From positions 1-38,122 of the IMG/VR virus record IMGVR_UViG_3300008267_000133: a DNA stretch of 38,122 nucleotides; one strand, given 5' to 3'. Positions within the stretch are counted from its first letter, which is position 1, and each line of letters begins with the position of its first letter. The notes beneath the pieces are model-generated. The model searched no databases, was not told where the DNA came from, and was given only the letters and a program-made list of their open reading frames with translations. Both the position numbers and the translations under genes were made by a program. Origin of the DNA: a virus. Positions 15,031 through 24,046 of the stretch are shown here, one piece after another.

Positions 15031-16247
15031 TATTGGCCCTCCGGCAAATAGCCATACTTAGCCCTGAATTGCTCTTTAAGTTGTGGGTTTTGTCGCAAGT
15101 ATTCAATTGCCTGAGCTGGTGCCTGCATTTGCGGCTGTGATTGCTGCTCTGCTTGCGGAGCTTCAAACAATGGATTGGCTTCTTTCCACTCGTCTAGATA
15201 AACCTGAAACTCTCCAGAATCAAAAGATCCGCCATTAGCCCTTCTAAACTCAGTAGCAAGTTTTGCAACTTCTTTCTCACGCTTAGCGAGCTTTTTGCTA
15301 ATATCAAAAGTCAGCTTTCGGCCTTCTTTTGAAGTGGTCAAATCTGGAACTGTTTGCTGCAAGAAAATCATATCTGAGTTAGATAGCGCACCTGACATTT
15401 GCTGAGATTTATCTAAAACAAGAGTGTTGGCCACTTTTTCGTAAACCTCAGACTCAGTAAGTCCTTCAGTTTCTATGCCAGCTTGCTTGAGTATTTTAGC
15501 GCCAGCAAGCAAAGTGCCAGCAGCAGCACCGCTAAATGCTTTATCTGAAAGCGTTTCAAGCGTATTAATCGTGGCGATCTCTTTGTTTGCCTTAGATGCC
15601 TTTCCGATTATATCTTGATAGTCTTTTGCACTTAGCTTGGCAATCTCTGTATCTTGCTTGTTGTCGATAGTAACTTGAGTGTCTGGCCTGCCTGCGCGCT
15701 TTTCTGCTGCCGCAACTTCACGCTCTCGCAACCCTAGCTGCGCCTCTTGGTATGGCGTAATTCCTTCAGGTTTTTCAGCAAAGATGCCAGTCTTAAATCC
15801 CTGCGCTTCTAAGCCAGCGCCAACACTACGCATGACTTGCTTAGCTTGCTCTGGGTTCTCGCGGTACATTTGACCAAGTTTAATGGTATCAGCCGCATTG
15901 CCGCCGCGCTGCATGATGGAGTCAATTCGCTTAGCAATCACTGACTCGAATGCTTGCTGATCATCTTTAACTTGCCATAGCTGAGCCATGTCAGCAGCAG
16001 CTAGTTGCTGCTTGCGTTGATCATCAAGCCCAGACGCAGCTAAAACCTGCTGCGCTAGCTGAGGACTTTTCATCGTTGCGTTAATCAATGACTCTTGATT
16101 GCCTGTCTTGTAATAGTCGCGCAGTGCATTTGATGCTTCTGACATATCAGCTTTTTTAGCTTCATAATCAGCCATTTCCATCTTCTGAGCTTTTAACCCA
16201 AGCAAGCCTTGCGCACCAGGAAGGATTTTATCGAAGTAAGTAGCCAT
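15030..16247 (-). CDS. DNA ejection protein, P22 gp20-like
   Basis: A 405-aa, highly helical protein starting MATYFDKILPGAQGLLGLK, with long Gln/Ala/Lys-rich helices (30-330) and a Gln/Pro-rich linker before the C-terminal segment YLRQNPQLKEQFRAKYGYLPEGQ. P22 gp20 is 471 aa. It is assigned mainly by composition and position between the gp7-like and gp16-like genes, which it abuts at both ends (shared bases at 15030 and 16247). Confidence 0.75.
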   Translation of the reverse strand: MATYFDKILPGAQGLLGLKAQKMEMADYEAKKADMSEASNALRDYYKTGNQESLINATMKSPQLAQQVLAASGLDDQRKQQLAAADMAQLWQVKDDQQAFESVIAKRIDSIMQRGGNAADTIKLGQMYRENPEQAKQVMRSVGAGLEAQGFKTGIFAEKPEGITPYQEAQLGLREREVAAAEKRAGRPDTQVTIDNKQDTEIAKLSAKDYQDIIGKASKANKEIATINTLETLSDKAFSGAAAGTLLAGAKILKQAGIETEGLTESEVYEKVANTLVLDKSQQMSGALSNSDMIFLQQTVPDLTTSKEGRKLTFDISKKLAKREKEVAKLATEFRRANGGSFDSGEFQVYLDEWKEANPLFEAPQAEQQSQPQMQAPAQAIEYLRQNPQLKEQFRAKYGYLPEGQ

Positions 16248-16891
16248 TAAAAGCCCCCAAGAATAAACTGGCCGATGCCACCAAGAAGGTCTTGACGTGC
16301 TTGGCCTTGCTGCTGATATTTGTTTGCCTGCACGTTGCCAGCTTGCAATGCGTTATTGCCTGCTTGCATCCCGAAGTTTTGCGCAGCGTTGCCGACCTGA
16401 TTTGCTGCACCAGTTCCCAATCCAGCAATTCCCATCAATTGGTTATAGCGGTTAGTTTGCGCACCCTGATTGAGACTAAACTCGTTTTGTGCATTCTGCC
16501 GCGCTTGCTGCGCCAGCTGTGGCGCAATAGTGGCTAATGCCGCTTGTGTGTCGCCACCGCGAATGCCGCCAGTTGCAGAACCCATCCGAAGCGCTTGCTC
16601 GTTTTGCTGTTGGCTTAACGCTGCATATTCTGGGGACTTAAAGTAGGCGCCGTAGTCAAAGTTAAAATTCTGCGCTGGCTGGTTAATATATGCGCTCAAC
16701 ACTGGCAAAGCCGCTTGCCCTGCTTGTTGGTATGGGGCCATGATCGACTTAATGTAGTCAAGCTGCTCGCGCTGCAATGCTGTTGATTGGTCAATTCCGT
16801 ACATTTGCGCTTTCGCTGCGTCTTTGGCTGTCTTGTTGGCAGTATAAGCGCTTCCGCCTAGCGTGCCAGCCAGCATTGTTTCAATGCCCAT
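16247..16891 (-). CDS. DNA ejection protein, P22 gp7-like
   Basis: A 214-aa protein (P22 gp7: 229). A small Ala/Gly-rich start (MLAGTLGGSAYTANKTAKDAAKAQ) leads into helices rich in Gln, Ala and Asn (QQAGQAALPVLSAYINQPAQ, RMGSATGGIRGGDTQAALA), and the C-terminus is hydrophobic (LLGGIGQFILGGF). This is the pattern of phage DNA-transfer proteins, which form the periplasmic channel on ejection. It is the first of three ejection genes. Confidence 0.75.
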   Translation of the reverse strand: MGIETMLAGTLGGSAYTANKTAKDAAKAQMYGIDQSTALQREQLDYIKSIMAPYQQAGQAALPVLSAYINQPAQNFNFDYGAYFKSPEYAALSQQQNEQALRMGSATGGIRGGDTQAALATIAPQLAQQARQNAQNEFSLNQGAQTNRYNQLMGIAGLGTGAANQVGNAAQNFGMQAGNNALQAGNVQANKYQQQGQARQDLLGGIGQFILGGF

Positions 16892-17245
16892 TTATAACTC
16901 CTTGAAAAAGATTATTTGGTTATTGTAGCAGTGTACGCGCTTAAATCCTATGCGCTCGCATAACTTGATAGATGGCTTGTGCTGTGGCTCTATGGCTGTC
17001 ATCATGGCTTCATACCCATTAAACCGTAAATGCCTCTCGCCTTCTTCGATTAATCTGCTTGCGTGCCTGACGTAACGCTTTTTTACGCATATATGCACCT
17101 CACAAGTTAGCGGTTCAACATCTAGGTAAGCGACTAGCATAGACTCATCAACGACGAATGCGCTACAGTTAAGCTCATCCGGCGCAGATAATCCGCGCTC
17201 AGAAAAGAATTCTTTAACGTCATCAATCGTGGCCTGCCTAATCAT
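16892..17245 (-). CDS. GNAT-fold protein in the P22 gene 14 position
   Basis: A 117-aa protein with a GNAT-like layout: N-terminal TIDDVKEFFSERGL, beta strands (SAFVVDESMLVAYLDVEP, CEVHICVKKRYVR), a helix A region with HASRLIEEGERHLRFNGYE, and the C-terminal motif SIKLCERIGFKRVHCY typical of motif B. In the P22 order the gene after the needle is gene 14 (head assembly, DUF2824-type), so this is its likely equivalent. The acetyl-CoA pyrophosphate loop (Q/RxxGxG/A) is not evident, so catalysis is doubtful. Confidence 0.7.
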   Translation of the reverse strand: MIRQATIDDVKEFFSERGLSAPDELNCSAFVVDESMLVAYLDVEPLTCEVHICVKKRYVRHASRLIEEGERHLRFNGYEAMMTAIEPQHKPSIKLCERIGFKRVHCYNNQIIFFKEL

Positions 17246-17823
17246 GTAGCACGCTGCTTAGCTGTTCGCTCAGTTACTAGCGAGCTATTGATAACATCAA
17301 CGGCAGAGTTGAGCGCGTTTGCAAGGTCTGTGATGTTGTTGATTAATGCGTTGATCGCGTCAGTTTGGCTCTGTGCGTAAGTCTGATTATAAGCAGCCGG
17401 AGCAGCGCCAACAGCGCTTGGCGGTAAAGTAGTTGTCTCTGCTGCATCGCCAACGGCAGTTGCCAACAGCACCACGCCGCCTACAATTGCAGTGCAATAG
17501 TCAAGTGTGCCAACAATATCACCCGATGCACCGTGAGCAGACTGAGCAGCAATGTGCGCATTCAGTGACGAAGTAACAGCGCTAACATCAGTTTGCAGCG
17601 TGACAATCTGACCGTTAATCACAGTGATTTGGCCGTTGATAACCGTTAGCTGTAATTGAATGTCTTCAATGTCAGCAGTGTTTTCGTCAATTGTCACAAG
17701 CAGCGCTTCGGTGTTAGCTTTGCCTGCAATGTAATCTTTTATGAATTGGTCAGGAAACTTGCCACCAAGTACCCTTTGCAATTCTGCCTCAGTAAAAACG
17801 TAATTTCGCAATCTATTAGCCAT
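17242..17823 (-). CDS. Probable tail needle (P22 gp26 position)
   Basis: A 193-aa protein with a short N-terminal domain (FTEAELQRVLGGKFPDQFIKDYIAGKANTEAL), then a trimeric coiled-coil-like stretch of repeated heptads (about 45-92: TVINGQITVINGQIVTLQTDV). A Gly/Ala-rich central segment (HGASGDIVGTLDYCTAIVGG) and a second helical region (150-185) follow. P22 gp26 (233 aa) plugs the gp10 exit with its N-terminus and forms a fibre. Length and position fit, but the sequence is divergent. Confidence 0.6.
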   Translation of the reverse strand: MANRLRNYVFTEAELQRVLGGKFPDQFIKDYIAGKANTEALLVTIDENTADIEDIQLQLTVINGQITVINGQIVTLQTDVSAVTSSLNAHIAAQSAHGASGDIVGTLDYCTAIVGGVVLLATAVGDAAETTTLPPSAVGAAPAAYNQTYAQSQTDAINALINNITDLANALNSAVDVINSSLVTERTAKQRAT

Positions 17824-19216
17824 AACGCACCTTCAGCCCTGAGAAGTTAACGCGGTCTTTTGTCAGCGCTCGACACTTGATAGAGAATTGCTGATTGAAG
17901 TAACCGAAGCCGAAAGCAACAAAGCGTGTATTGTAGTTGCCTGCCTCGCCATAAAGTTGCACGTATTCAGATGAGTCTGTGACACCATTGTCTGAGACAG
18001 AAATAAATACGTTAGTATTTGAAGACTCAAAGCCCGTAATTGTATTAAGCTCAATTAAGCCAATCCTTACTGATGGGGCGTAGACAAGCGGAGTTTTGAA
18101 CTCGCATTCTGTGTACTCGCCATCTTGAGCGGCAGATGTATAGTCAAGCGCATAAATAGCGCCGTCAGTTGTTGAGCCGTAAACCCACTTGGCAAGCAAT
18201 GGATGATAAGCTCCATTACAAGCAATCCACGGATCGCCATCAACGCCAGTTGAAAGCTCTGACCATGAGTTATCAACACCAATTAGCTTTAATGCAGTTA
18301 AGTTTAATGCGTATGTTTTCTGTGGCAGTCTGACAATCAATAGCTGCGTATCGCCATCAGTGCGAGCCTCTAACACCGATTGCGCAAGCTCAGCATCAGA
18401 CAGTGATTGCAGGTAATCGTTAATTGTTGGAGTTGATAATAACTGAGCATCACCCGCGCCAATTGTGTATATACCTGGCGATTCGTATCTGCGCGAGCCA
18501 AGAATAAACACGCCGCCAGCAACGCGAGTTTTGCAGTGCGTTCCGCATATACCAATCTCTAGCGACTTTTGCGCAATGCGAGAAAATGCAAAGTTTGTTG
18601 AACCGTCATTTTGAAAGAATTCTGTTGAGTACCGTCCAAAAACCATCATTAAGTCATCTGGTGTACGCATATTGCCAAGCGACTTATCCGGCATAATCTC
18701 CGCAACTGCGTAATCAGTTGGAGCAACCTGCGTTTCATCAGCTAGCAGAGTGTGATACAAGTATTCGCCGTCGGTAAAGAAGTAATACCCATCAATCCAA
18801 TCTCCGTCAATTGGACGGCCAAAGTCTGCATCAGTCAGTAGCGTTAGTGTGCCGCCTGCATAGCGGTATACATTGCCACCAGATATAACTAACTGCGATT
18901 GAAAGCTGTACGGCATAGAGCATTGACCGGAGCCGTTAATAGTGCCAACAGTCGAATAACTGCCTGCGCTATCAACTGTTATCAACTTATTTCCTGACAC
19001 TTGAAACAACTTGCCAAGCCTGTCGTTAAAGAATGAGCCGCGACAAGGGCCGCTTGCTGTCATTAGCCGCTTAACACCTGGATGAGAAATAAGATAACCT
19101 TGCGCACCTCGAATTTCTTTGGGTATGGCAAGCATATTCTTTGGCATAAAGTCGCGGTAATCAGTTTGTGCGTTCAACTTATCGCCGCGCACAATTGGAA
19201 CTTGGATCTCAGGCAT
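17816..19216 (-). CDS. Packaged-DNA stabilisation/tail hub protein, P22 gp10-like
   Basis: A 466-aa protein (P22 gp10: 472). The N-terminus matches the family: MPEIQVPIVRGDKLNAQTDYRDF, then MPKNMLAIPKEIRGAQGYL and HPGVKR, corresponding to P22's 'LPVNMLATPKE...GYLRSFPG'. The rest is beta-propeller-like. The start at 19216 (TAATG overlap with the gp4 stop, AAGGA 9 nt before) is preferred to an ATG 6 bp upstream. It forms the tail tube extension between gp4 and the needle. Confidence 0.85.
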   Translation of the reverse strand: MPEIQVPIVRGDKLNAQTDYRDFMPKNMLAIPKEIRGAQGYLISHPGVKRLMTASGPCRGSFFNDRLGKLFQVSGNKLITVDSAGSYSTVGTINGSGQCSMPYSFQSQLVISGGNVYRYAGGTLTLLTDADFGRPIDGDWIDGYYFFTDGEYLYHTLLADETQVAPTDYAVAEIMPDKSLGNMRTPDDLMMVFGRYSTEFFQNDGSTNFAFSRIAQKSLEIGICGTHCKTRVAGGVFILGSRRYESPGIYTIGAGDAQLLSTPTINDYLQSLSDAELAQSVLEARTDGDTQLLIVRLPQKTYALNLTALKLIGVDNSWSELSTGVDGDPWIACNGAYHPLLAKWVYGSTTDGAIYALDYTSAAQDGEYTECEFKTPLVYAPSVRIGLIELNTITGFESSNTNVFISVSDNGVTDSSEYVQLYGEAGNYNTRFVAFGFGYFNQQFSIKCRALTKDRVNFSGLKVRYG

Positions 19217-19653
19217 TAGCATTCATCCTTTGTGTGCGGGTAGAATGGCTCAGGATAACCAAAGTCTTTCCATCCTTGACCATGCGGCATGTCTGGGCGG
19301 CGTTTAAGTTCTGGAACTTTAATCATTAGAACCTGTAAGTTTTCCATGCTTTCGCGTGCGTTGTCCATGTAGCCATCTGTTAGCATCACTTGATAGATTG
19401 GCGCGATACGCTTGCCTAGCTCGTAGCTAATGGCAGACATTGCTTGGTCAGGGAATCCGGCTATAAAATCCATGTCAGCAGATTGAACGTCAGTAGTCTC
19501 AAGCCGCATCACTGGCGCAAGCTCAAGCATCATTTCTTTGTATTCTTCAAAGCCAGTTTCAAGCATGTCTGGCGTAGGCTGTCTCATGCCGTTAGCGGCA
19601 GTTATGCCAGCCTTGCGAAACGCTGAGTTGATAACATCTTTAATTGTGTACAT
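19216..19653 (-). CDS. Tail accessory/head completion protein, P22 gp4-like
   Basis: A 145-aa protein with the gp4 signature: TIKDVINSAFRKAGI, then PDMLETGFEEYKEMMLELAP, then the C-terminal AISYELGKRIAPIYQVML. P22 gp4 is 166 aa and Sf6 gp7 is similar. It assembles on the portal after packaging and links to gp10. It is the first gene after the coat terminator, behind its own promoter at 19677-19705. Confidence 0.85.
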   Translation of the reverse strand: MYTIKDVINSAFRKAGITAANGMRQPTPDMLETGFEEYKEMMLELAPVMRLETTDVQSADMDFIAGFPDQAMSAISYELGKRIAPIYQVMLTDGYMDNARESMENLQVLMIKVPELKRRPDMPHGQGWKDFGYPEPFYPHTKDEC

Positions 19654-19676
19654 TGGTGCGCCCTCAAGTTTTGATT

Positions 19677-19705
19677 AGTATAGCGCAATAAAAAGGGCGC
19701 ATAAA
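19677..19705 (-). promoter_or_regulatory. Late promoter whose -35 is the terminator loop
   Basis: The minus-strand -10 TATACT (complement 19677-19682) sits within GCGCTATACT. A 17-bp spacer leads back to TTTATG (complement 19700-19705), which is the loop plus closing base of the terminator at 19694-19712. The same geometry recurs at 30059-30087. It would start transcription of the tail operon immediately after coat-gene termination. Confidence 0.55.
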
Positions 19706-19712
19706 GCGCCCT
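19694..19712 (-). terminator. Rho-independent terminator after coat gene
   Basis: Minus-sense stem AGGGCGC and GCGCCCT with loop TTTAT, followed by TTTTATTG. It lies 19 bp after the coat stop and would make the coat gene the last in a high-output scaffold-coat transcript. Confidence 0.85.
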
Positions 19713-19730
19713 CTTGATAATGACAATCTA

Positions 19731-21014
19731 TTATGGATTGCCGAAGAACTGACCGCAGCCATGCGGGATCAATGTGGCGAACGCTGGCAGCAAGTCAATC
19801 CGAACTCCTTGGACGTTTGTGATTGGGTTTGATGACATTGTTGCGCGCATTGACAAGCCAGAGCTTGCAGAAGTAAATACGCTCGAATCCCAACCTTGCA
19901 GCTTAGGCAGCTCAACAGTACCCATTGCAATCGCTTTTTCGTGCATGAAGATGTTTGGCTTGTAAGTGGTGCTTGCAACACCAAGGATTACAACCGCATC
20001 GCCAGCAGTGATTTGGCGGTTAACAGTGTTGAACTGCGGGTTAGTGGCATCAAACACACCAGCAACTGACAGAGTTACAGTAATGTCGTTACCAGATGCA
20101 GCCGCAGCAGAAACAACAGTTGCAGTGAACGGAACAGCAGCACCATTGCGGAACAGCACTTGTTTGGTTTGTTGGTTGATCCAAGAAGTAGCAGTGAACT
20201 GCACTTGGTCTCCAACAGCCAACGCTTTAGCGGCTAATGATGCGCCAGTTAAGGTTACAGTCATTTGCATGGTGTCTTTAACTGTGCTGTAAGTCAGTGT
20301 TGGAGTTGTCTTAACTGTAACAGTCGCAGCACCAGCAGCAGAGCCAGCAGTACGGTTTGATAATGCGTTAGACATTAACGCACGCACGCCAGCAAAGTTA
20401 CCAGCAATTTGAGCATCTTCCCACGCTGAGCGGATCAACTCGACGTTAGCAGAGCCTAAAGCGCCCTGTTTGTCAGCTAATGCTTGAGCAGCCCAAGGAT
20501 CCATGATTGCATACTTGCGACCAGTATTTAAGCCTAAGTCACTCAGGAATGAACCGCATTGTGCAACGTCTGACCACTTAGTGATAGCAGTGCCAACAGT
20601 ACCCAATTGCAGTGAGCCGTTTTTCAGGATGTAAGCGCCTAACTCTAACTCAAGCTCGGTATTCATCTTCTCATAAGCCGGAGCAAGAATCTCATCCCAT
20701 TGGTTCAGCTTTAACGCTTGCTCGATTTGGTCGTATTCGATCCAAACAGTACAGTAGTTGCTGATACGGGCTTCAATCTTGCCAGACAATAACGCGCTTG
20801 AAGTCTGAGCGGTCAAGTCACCTGTTGCAGTGCGGCTTGCTTTGTACTGCATAGGGCGTTTCAGGAATACAGCTTCACCTGTGTTCGGGTTTAACTCGCC
20901 TTGGATAACTTGGCGATCAACTGCGTTCAGTAAAACGTTTGTGCTTTTGAAACCTTCAGCAAATTTTTTAAGTGTAATCTGACTGACGTTACTATTTAAA
21001 TTATTCGATGGCAT
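19731..21014 (-). CDS. Major coat protein, Sf6/P22 type
   Basis: A 427-aa protein (Sf6 gp5: 423; P22 gp5: 430). It closely follows Sf6 coat: NLNSNVSQITLKKFAEGF, then DRQVIQGELNPNTG, QMKLNQWDEILAP-like ALKLNQWDEILAPAYEKM, AITKWSDVAQCGSFLSDLG, YAIMDPWAAQALADKQ, NFAGVRALMSNALSNRT and the terminal CGQFFGNP. The middle (about 220-330) is the beta-rich insertion (I-domain) of this lineage. It forms the HK97-fold capsid. TAGGAGG precedes the ATG. This is among the clearest lineage markers here. Confidence 0.95.
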   Translation of the reverse strand: MPSNNLNSNVSQITLKKFAEGFKSTNVLLNAVDRQVIQGELNPNTGEAVFLKRPMQYKASRTATGDLTAQTSSALLSGKIEARISNYCTVWIEYDQIEQALKLNQWDEILAPAYEKMNTELELELGAYILKNGSLQLGTVGTAITKWSDVAQCGSFLSDLGLNTGRKYAIMDPWAAQALADKQGALGSANVELIRSAWEDAQIAGNFAGVRALMSNALSNRTAGSAAGAATVTVKTTPTLTYSTVKDTMQMTVTLTGASLAAKALAVGDQVQFTATSWINQQTKQVLFRNGAAVPFTATVVSAAAASGNDITVTLSVAGVFDATNPQFNTVNRQITAGDAVVILGVASTTYKPNIFMHEKAIAMGTVELPKLQGWDSSVFTSASSGLSMRATMSSNPITNVQGVRIDLLPAFATLIPHGCGQFFGNP

Positions 21015-21026
21015 GATAGCCTCCTA

Positions 21027-21872
21027 TTATCGAATGATGGCGTCTGGAAACATATTTTTAAATTTGGACTCACTAGCCGAAACTGGCTTGGTTGATCCCG
21101 CTTTAACTTGTGGCGTTGCTGAAACGGATGCCTTGACCTTTGGAGCCGACTTAACCATTTTCGACAACTTGCCAATTTCTACACCAAGCCCCACTGGGTC
21201 AGATGCAAGCTCGGCGAGCCGCTTCATAATTTCCGGCTTTCTGCCTGCTACTAAAACGATTAACTCTGGGTTATCAGCGTGCATCAAAATTGCGTTTTGA
21301 GCCGCCAACGGCAGTGAGTCAATCACGTTTTTCTCAGCAGTAGCGTAATCAGGAAACTTGCTAGCAACTTTTGTTTTGCGCTCGTTGTATTCAGATAACT
21401 TAACATTGTACGCTTGTTGCAGCTTCTCAACTTCAGCGCTTTGCTGTTTCTGAGATTCTTCAAACTCGCGCTTTTTGGTAAAGTAAGCAGCCATCTTTTG
21501 CGCTAGCTTGTCTTTATCCCAATCAACATCGGTATCTTCTAGGTCAGGCATCTTTTCAGAGAATTCAGCTACCGCTTGCACTGGCTGTTGCGCTACAGCT
21601 TGCGCTTGCTTCAACTGTTTATTCTCTCGCGCTAGCTCTTTGTATTGCTGGCGAAGATTCTTAGCCCAATTCGGCGCATCTTCAGGAATTTCGTCATCGC
21701 TGCCCTGCTCAGCGTCTGAAGTTGGTGAAACTTCATCATCACCGATTAACAACGCTTCTTCAGTTTCTTCAAGTTCTGCTGGCTCATCGGCTTGCGCTTC
21801 AACTTCTACCTGCTCGACTTCTTCAACCGTTTCAACTTCATCAATCTCGATGCTATCTACCTGTTCTGACAT
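21027..21872 (-). CDS. Scaffolding protein, P22 gp8-like
   Basis: A 281-aa protein with a very acidic N-terminal third (residues 1-65, runs of E with V/A), a central coiled coil (about 68-160: LRQQYKELARENKQLKQAQ, KREFEESQKQQSAEVEKLQQ) and a basic C-terminal helix-turn-helix end (KVKASVSATPQ, SKFKNMFPDAIIR). P22 gp8 (303 aa) has the same plan, with a basic C-terminus that binds coat. It lies between portal and coat, as in P22. Confidence 0.85.
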   Translation of the reverse strand: MSEQVDSIEIDEVETVEEVEQVEVEAQADEPAELEETEEALLIGDDEVSPTSDAEQGSDDEIPEDAPNWAKNLRQQYKELARENKQLKQAQAVAQQPVQAVAEFSEKMPDLEDTDVDWDKDKLAQKMAAYFTKKREFEESQKQQSAEVEKLQQAYNVKLSEYNERKTKVASKFPDYATAEKNVIDSLPLAAQNAILMHADNPELIVLVAGRKPEIMKRLAELASDPVGLGVEIGKLSKMVKSAPKVKASVSATPQVKAGSTKPVSASESKFKNMFPDAIIR

Positions 21873-21921
21873 TTTTTAACCCTTTTAAATTACTCGATGT
21901 AACGCCATCGGAGGCGTCAAT

Positions 21922-21950
21922 ATTATGGCGCGTCAATAAACCGCCGTCAA
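21922..21950 (-). promoter_or_regulatory. Strong promoter upstream of scaffold and coat
   Basis: Minus-strand TTGACG (complement 21945-21950), 17-bp spacer, CATAAT (complement 21922-21927). It lies in the 79-bp gap between portal and scaffold. Three GTCAA copies (21916-21920, 21932-21936, 21946-21950) span the promoter, including the -35 itself, and may be activator or repressor sites. It would boost scaffold and coat relative to portal. Confidence 0.75.
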
Positions 21951-21951
21951 G

Positions 21952-24042
21952 TTATTGACTAAAATCCCTACTCATTGCATTAGCTGTAGTGCTAATGGCG
22001 TCTTGATTAGTCTTGAATGCCTGCGCTTCTTTCAAGTTAATCTCAGCGCCAACTCGCTGAGCCTCAAGCTGTAGCTCTGCTCTGCGTAGCTCATACTCCA
22101 TCAAAAACTTCTGGTATTCCATTTGGTTTTTCTGCTCAGCTACTGCGGCTTTCTGCATCTCAGCTTGCGCCAGTAATACGTTTGGATCAACCGGAGGCTG
22201 CTGTGCCTGCATTTCTTGCTGAAGCTCTTGCATAATTTCAGCATCTTCTTCTTCAGCTTTCTTGACGCCATTCTTAAGCATCTGCTTGCGGTTGAAGCGC
22301 TGCAAGTCTTCCACACCTTCTCCTTCAGTGTTAGCAATAACCATTGACATAAGCACAGAATAATAAGGGTCTGTTGGCGGTATCATCTGAAGCATTGCGG
22401 TCAACTCTCTGCGCGTCTGAGTGCGCCTTGCTGAAAATGACTCGCCAACATCAACATCAACATCAAACTTGCCTTGCGTAATGTCATTCAACACAGCAAT
22501 CTTGCCCGTTTGTCTGTCAGTGATCGTGCCTGTCAGTGTGCCAAAGCTGCGGTTTCCTTCTTCATCTTCCATCGCAACTGTGAACTCTGAGCCGTAAATT
22601 TCACGCGCCATAGACAGCCACACTTTGCCGATGTATTTCATCGTCATTGCTGCATTGTCCATGTAAACGAATGACTGAGCATCTGAGCGGCTAAAGATCG
22701 CCTCGACAGTATCTTGCGCAAGGTTAGACGGCATCTGCTGCATGTTCTCAGCGCCAGTGATTTGCTGGATGTTCTGCCCTGCGTATTCCATCAGCGTCAT
22801 TAATGCTGGTGAAACCTGGGCGGGCTGCAGATAGCTAGCAACAGCGGCAGGCTGAATGATATTGCCGTTTTTATCCTTAACTGAACGAAGTGGCAGATAG
22901 GCGTTGCGCTTCTTGTTGCGATTGGCCCAATACTTTTCTAGCCCCTGTACGTTTTCAACGTCTAGCACCGGAGTATTTTCAGAGCCAATAGTTGCAGCAT
23001 CTGCAAGCATTGAAACCATCAAGTTATCCAAGCGTTGCGCATCCATCGCTTTTGTTACATGGCCTTCAATGCGCTCTTGATTGTCAATAAAGTAACGCTT
23101 GCCGTATTGCATAGCGATTGGGATGAACTCGCCTGGAATACGCTTAGGCGGTTCTAGCCATTCATCGCCATCAAACACGCCTGAGTAAACTCGCCGCTTT
23201 TTGATTGTTCTGCGCTCAACCTCAAAGAATCCAGACTCTGCCAATTCGTCAATTACGTCCTCGACTTCATCAGACAGATAGACAGCTTTTTCATTAGTCA
23301 CTGGATTAAAGAAAGCAATCGCATCAACCTTTTCAACGCGAATTTCAAACCACTTACAAAGCGTGACAGCATCTTGAGTACACCAGTCATTCCAGATGCC
23401 TGACTCGATTTTAACAACGCTTGCAGGCTCTTTTTCGTATTCAGTGCGGAAGTCATCAGGCGTCATCGTGTACGCCATACCACACCACATAGCATCAGAC
23501 TTATCGTAAGACTTAGCAGAGTTATCCCAAAACAGGCAGCTTTGTGAATCGTAGACAGGATAAAACATTGGGCGTAACTGCTTGTTGGTCGGATCTTCTG
23601 GATCTGCATATTCTGCGCAGACTTCAATAGCACCCATACCACCAGTTACAGCATCATCAAAACAGTTTATTGCGGCAAAGTCACCGTTAGAGCGGATCCA
23701 ATCAGCCCTGAAAGCCTTGTTCATTTTCTCGGCTAACTCAATGCTTGTATGCTCATCAGATGGCCGAAACTTAACCGTGATTTTATTGCGTCGATATTCA
23801 GAGATAATCCGGTCAACTTCTCGCGCTACCTTGTTTAGTTCGAAGCGTGGGTATTTATCCATGTTTTCGGCTAGGTCAGTGCCTGCGAATGTTGAACCTT
23901 CCCACTGTGCGCCAGGTATGCGCGCAAATCGAATTGATTCGATAATCTTTTCACGCACTTGTCTTGTTGACTCATCGCCAACCGCTTTTGTGAATCGCTC
24001 TTTTGCTGACTCGTACCAGTCTTGTCTAGTCATTCGTGCCAT
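21952..24042 (-). CDS. Portal protein, P22 gp1/Sf6 gp3 family
   Basis: A 696-aa protein (P22 725, Sf6 708). Recognisable portal segments are the N-terminal QWEGSTFAGTDLAENMDKYPRF, VDRIISEYRRNKITVKFRPS, FAAINCFDDAVTGGMGAIEV and SQSCLFWDNSAKSYDKSDAMW. The C-terminus is a long Gln/Glu-rich helix (about 590-690) equivalent to the P22 portal barrel. It forms the dodecameric packaging vertex and contacts the large terminase encoded 4 bp upstream. Confidence 0.93.
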   Translation of the reverse strand: MARMTRQDWYESAKERFTKAVGDESTRQVREKIIESIRFARIPGAQWEGSTFAGTDLAENMDKYPRFELNKVAREVDRIISEYRRNKITVKFRPSDEHTSIELAEKMNKAFRADWIRSNGDFAAINCFDDAVTGGMGAIEVCAEYADPEDPTNKQLRPMFYPVYDSQSCLFWDNSAKSYDKSDAMWCGMAYTMTPDDFRTEYEKEPASVVKIESGIWNDWCTQDAVTLCKWFEIRVEKVDAIAFFNPVTNEKAVYLSDEVEDVIDELAESGFFEVERRTIKKRRVYSGVFDGDEWLEPPKRIPGEFIPIAMQYGKRYFIDNQERIEGHVTKAMDAQRLDNLMVSMLADAATIGSENTPVLDVENVQGLEKYWANRNKKRNAYLPLRSVKDKNGNIIQPAAVASYLQPAQVSPALMTLMEYAGQNIQQITGAENMQQMPSNLAQDTVEAIFSRSDAQSFVYMDNAAMTMKYIGKVWLSMAREIYGSEFTVAMEDEEGNRSFGTLTGTITDRQTGKIAVLNDITQGKFDVDVDVGESFSARRTQTRRELTAMLQMIPPTDPYYSVLMSMVIANTEGEGVEDLQRFNRKQMLKNGVKKAEEEDAEIMQELQQEMQAQQPPVDPNVLLAQAEMQKAAVAEQKNQMEYQKFLMEYELRRAELQLEAQRVGAEINLKEAQAFKTNQDAISTTANAMSRDFSQ

Positions 24043-24046
24043 TTCG

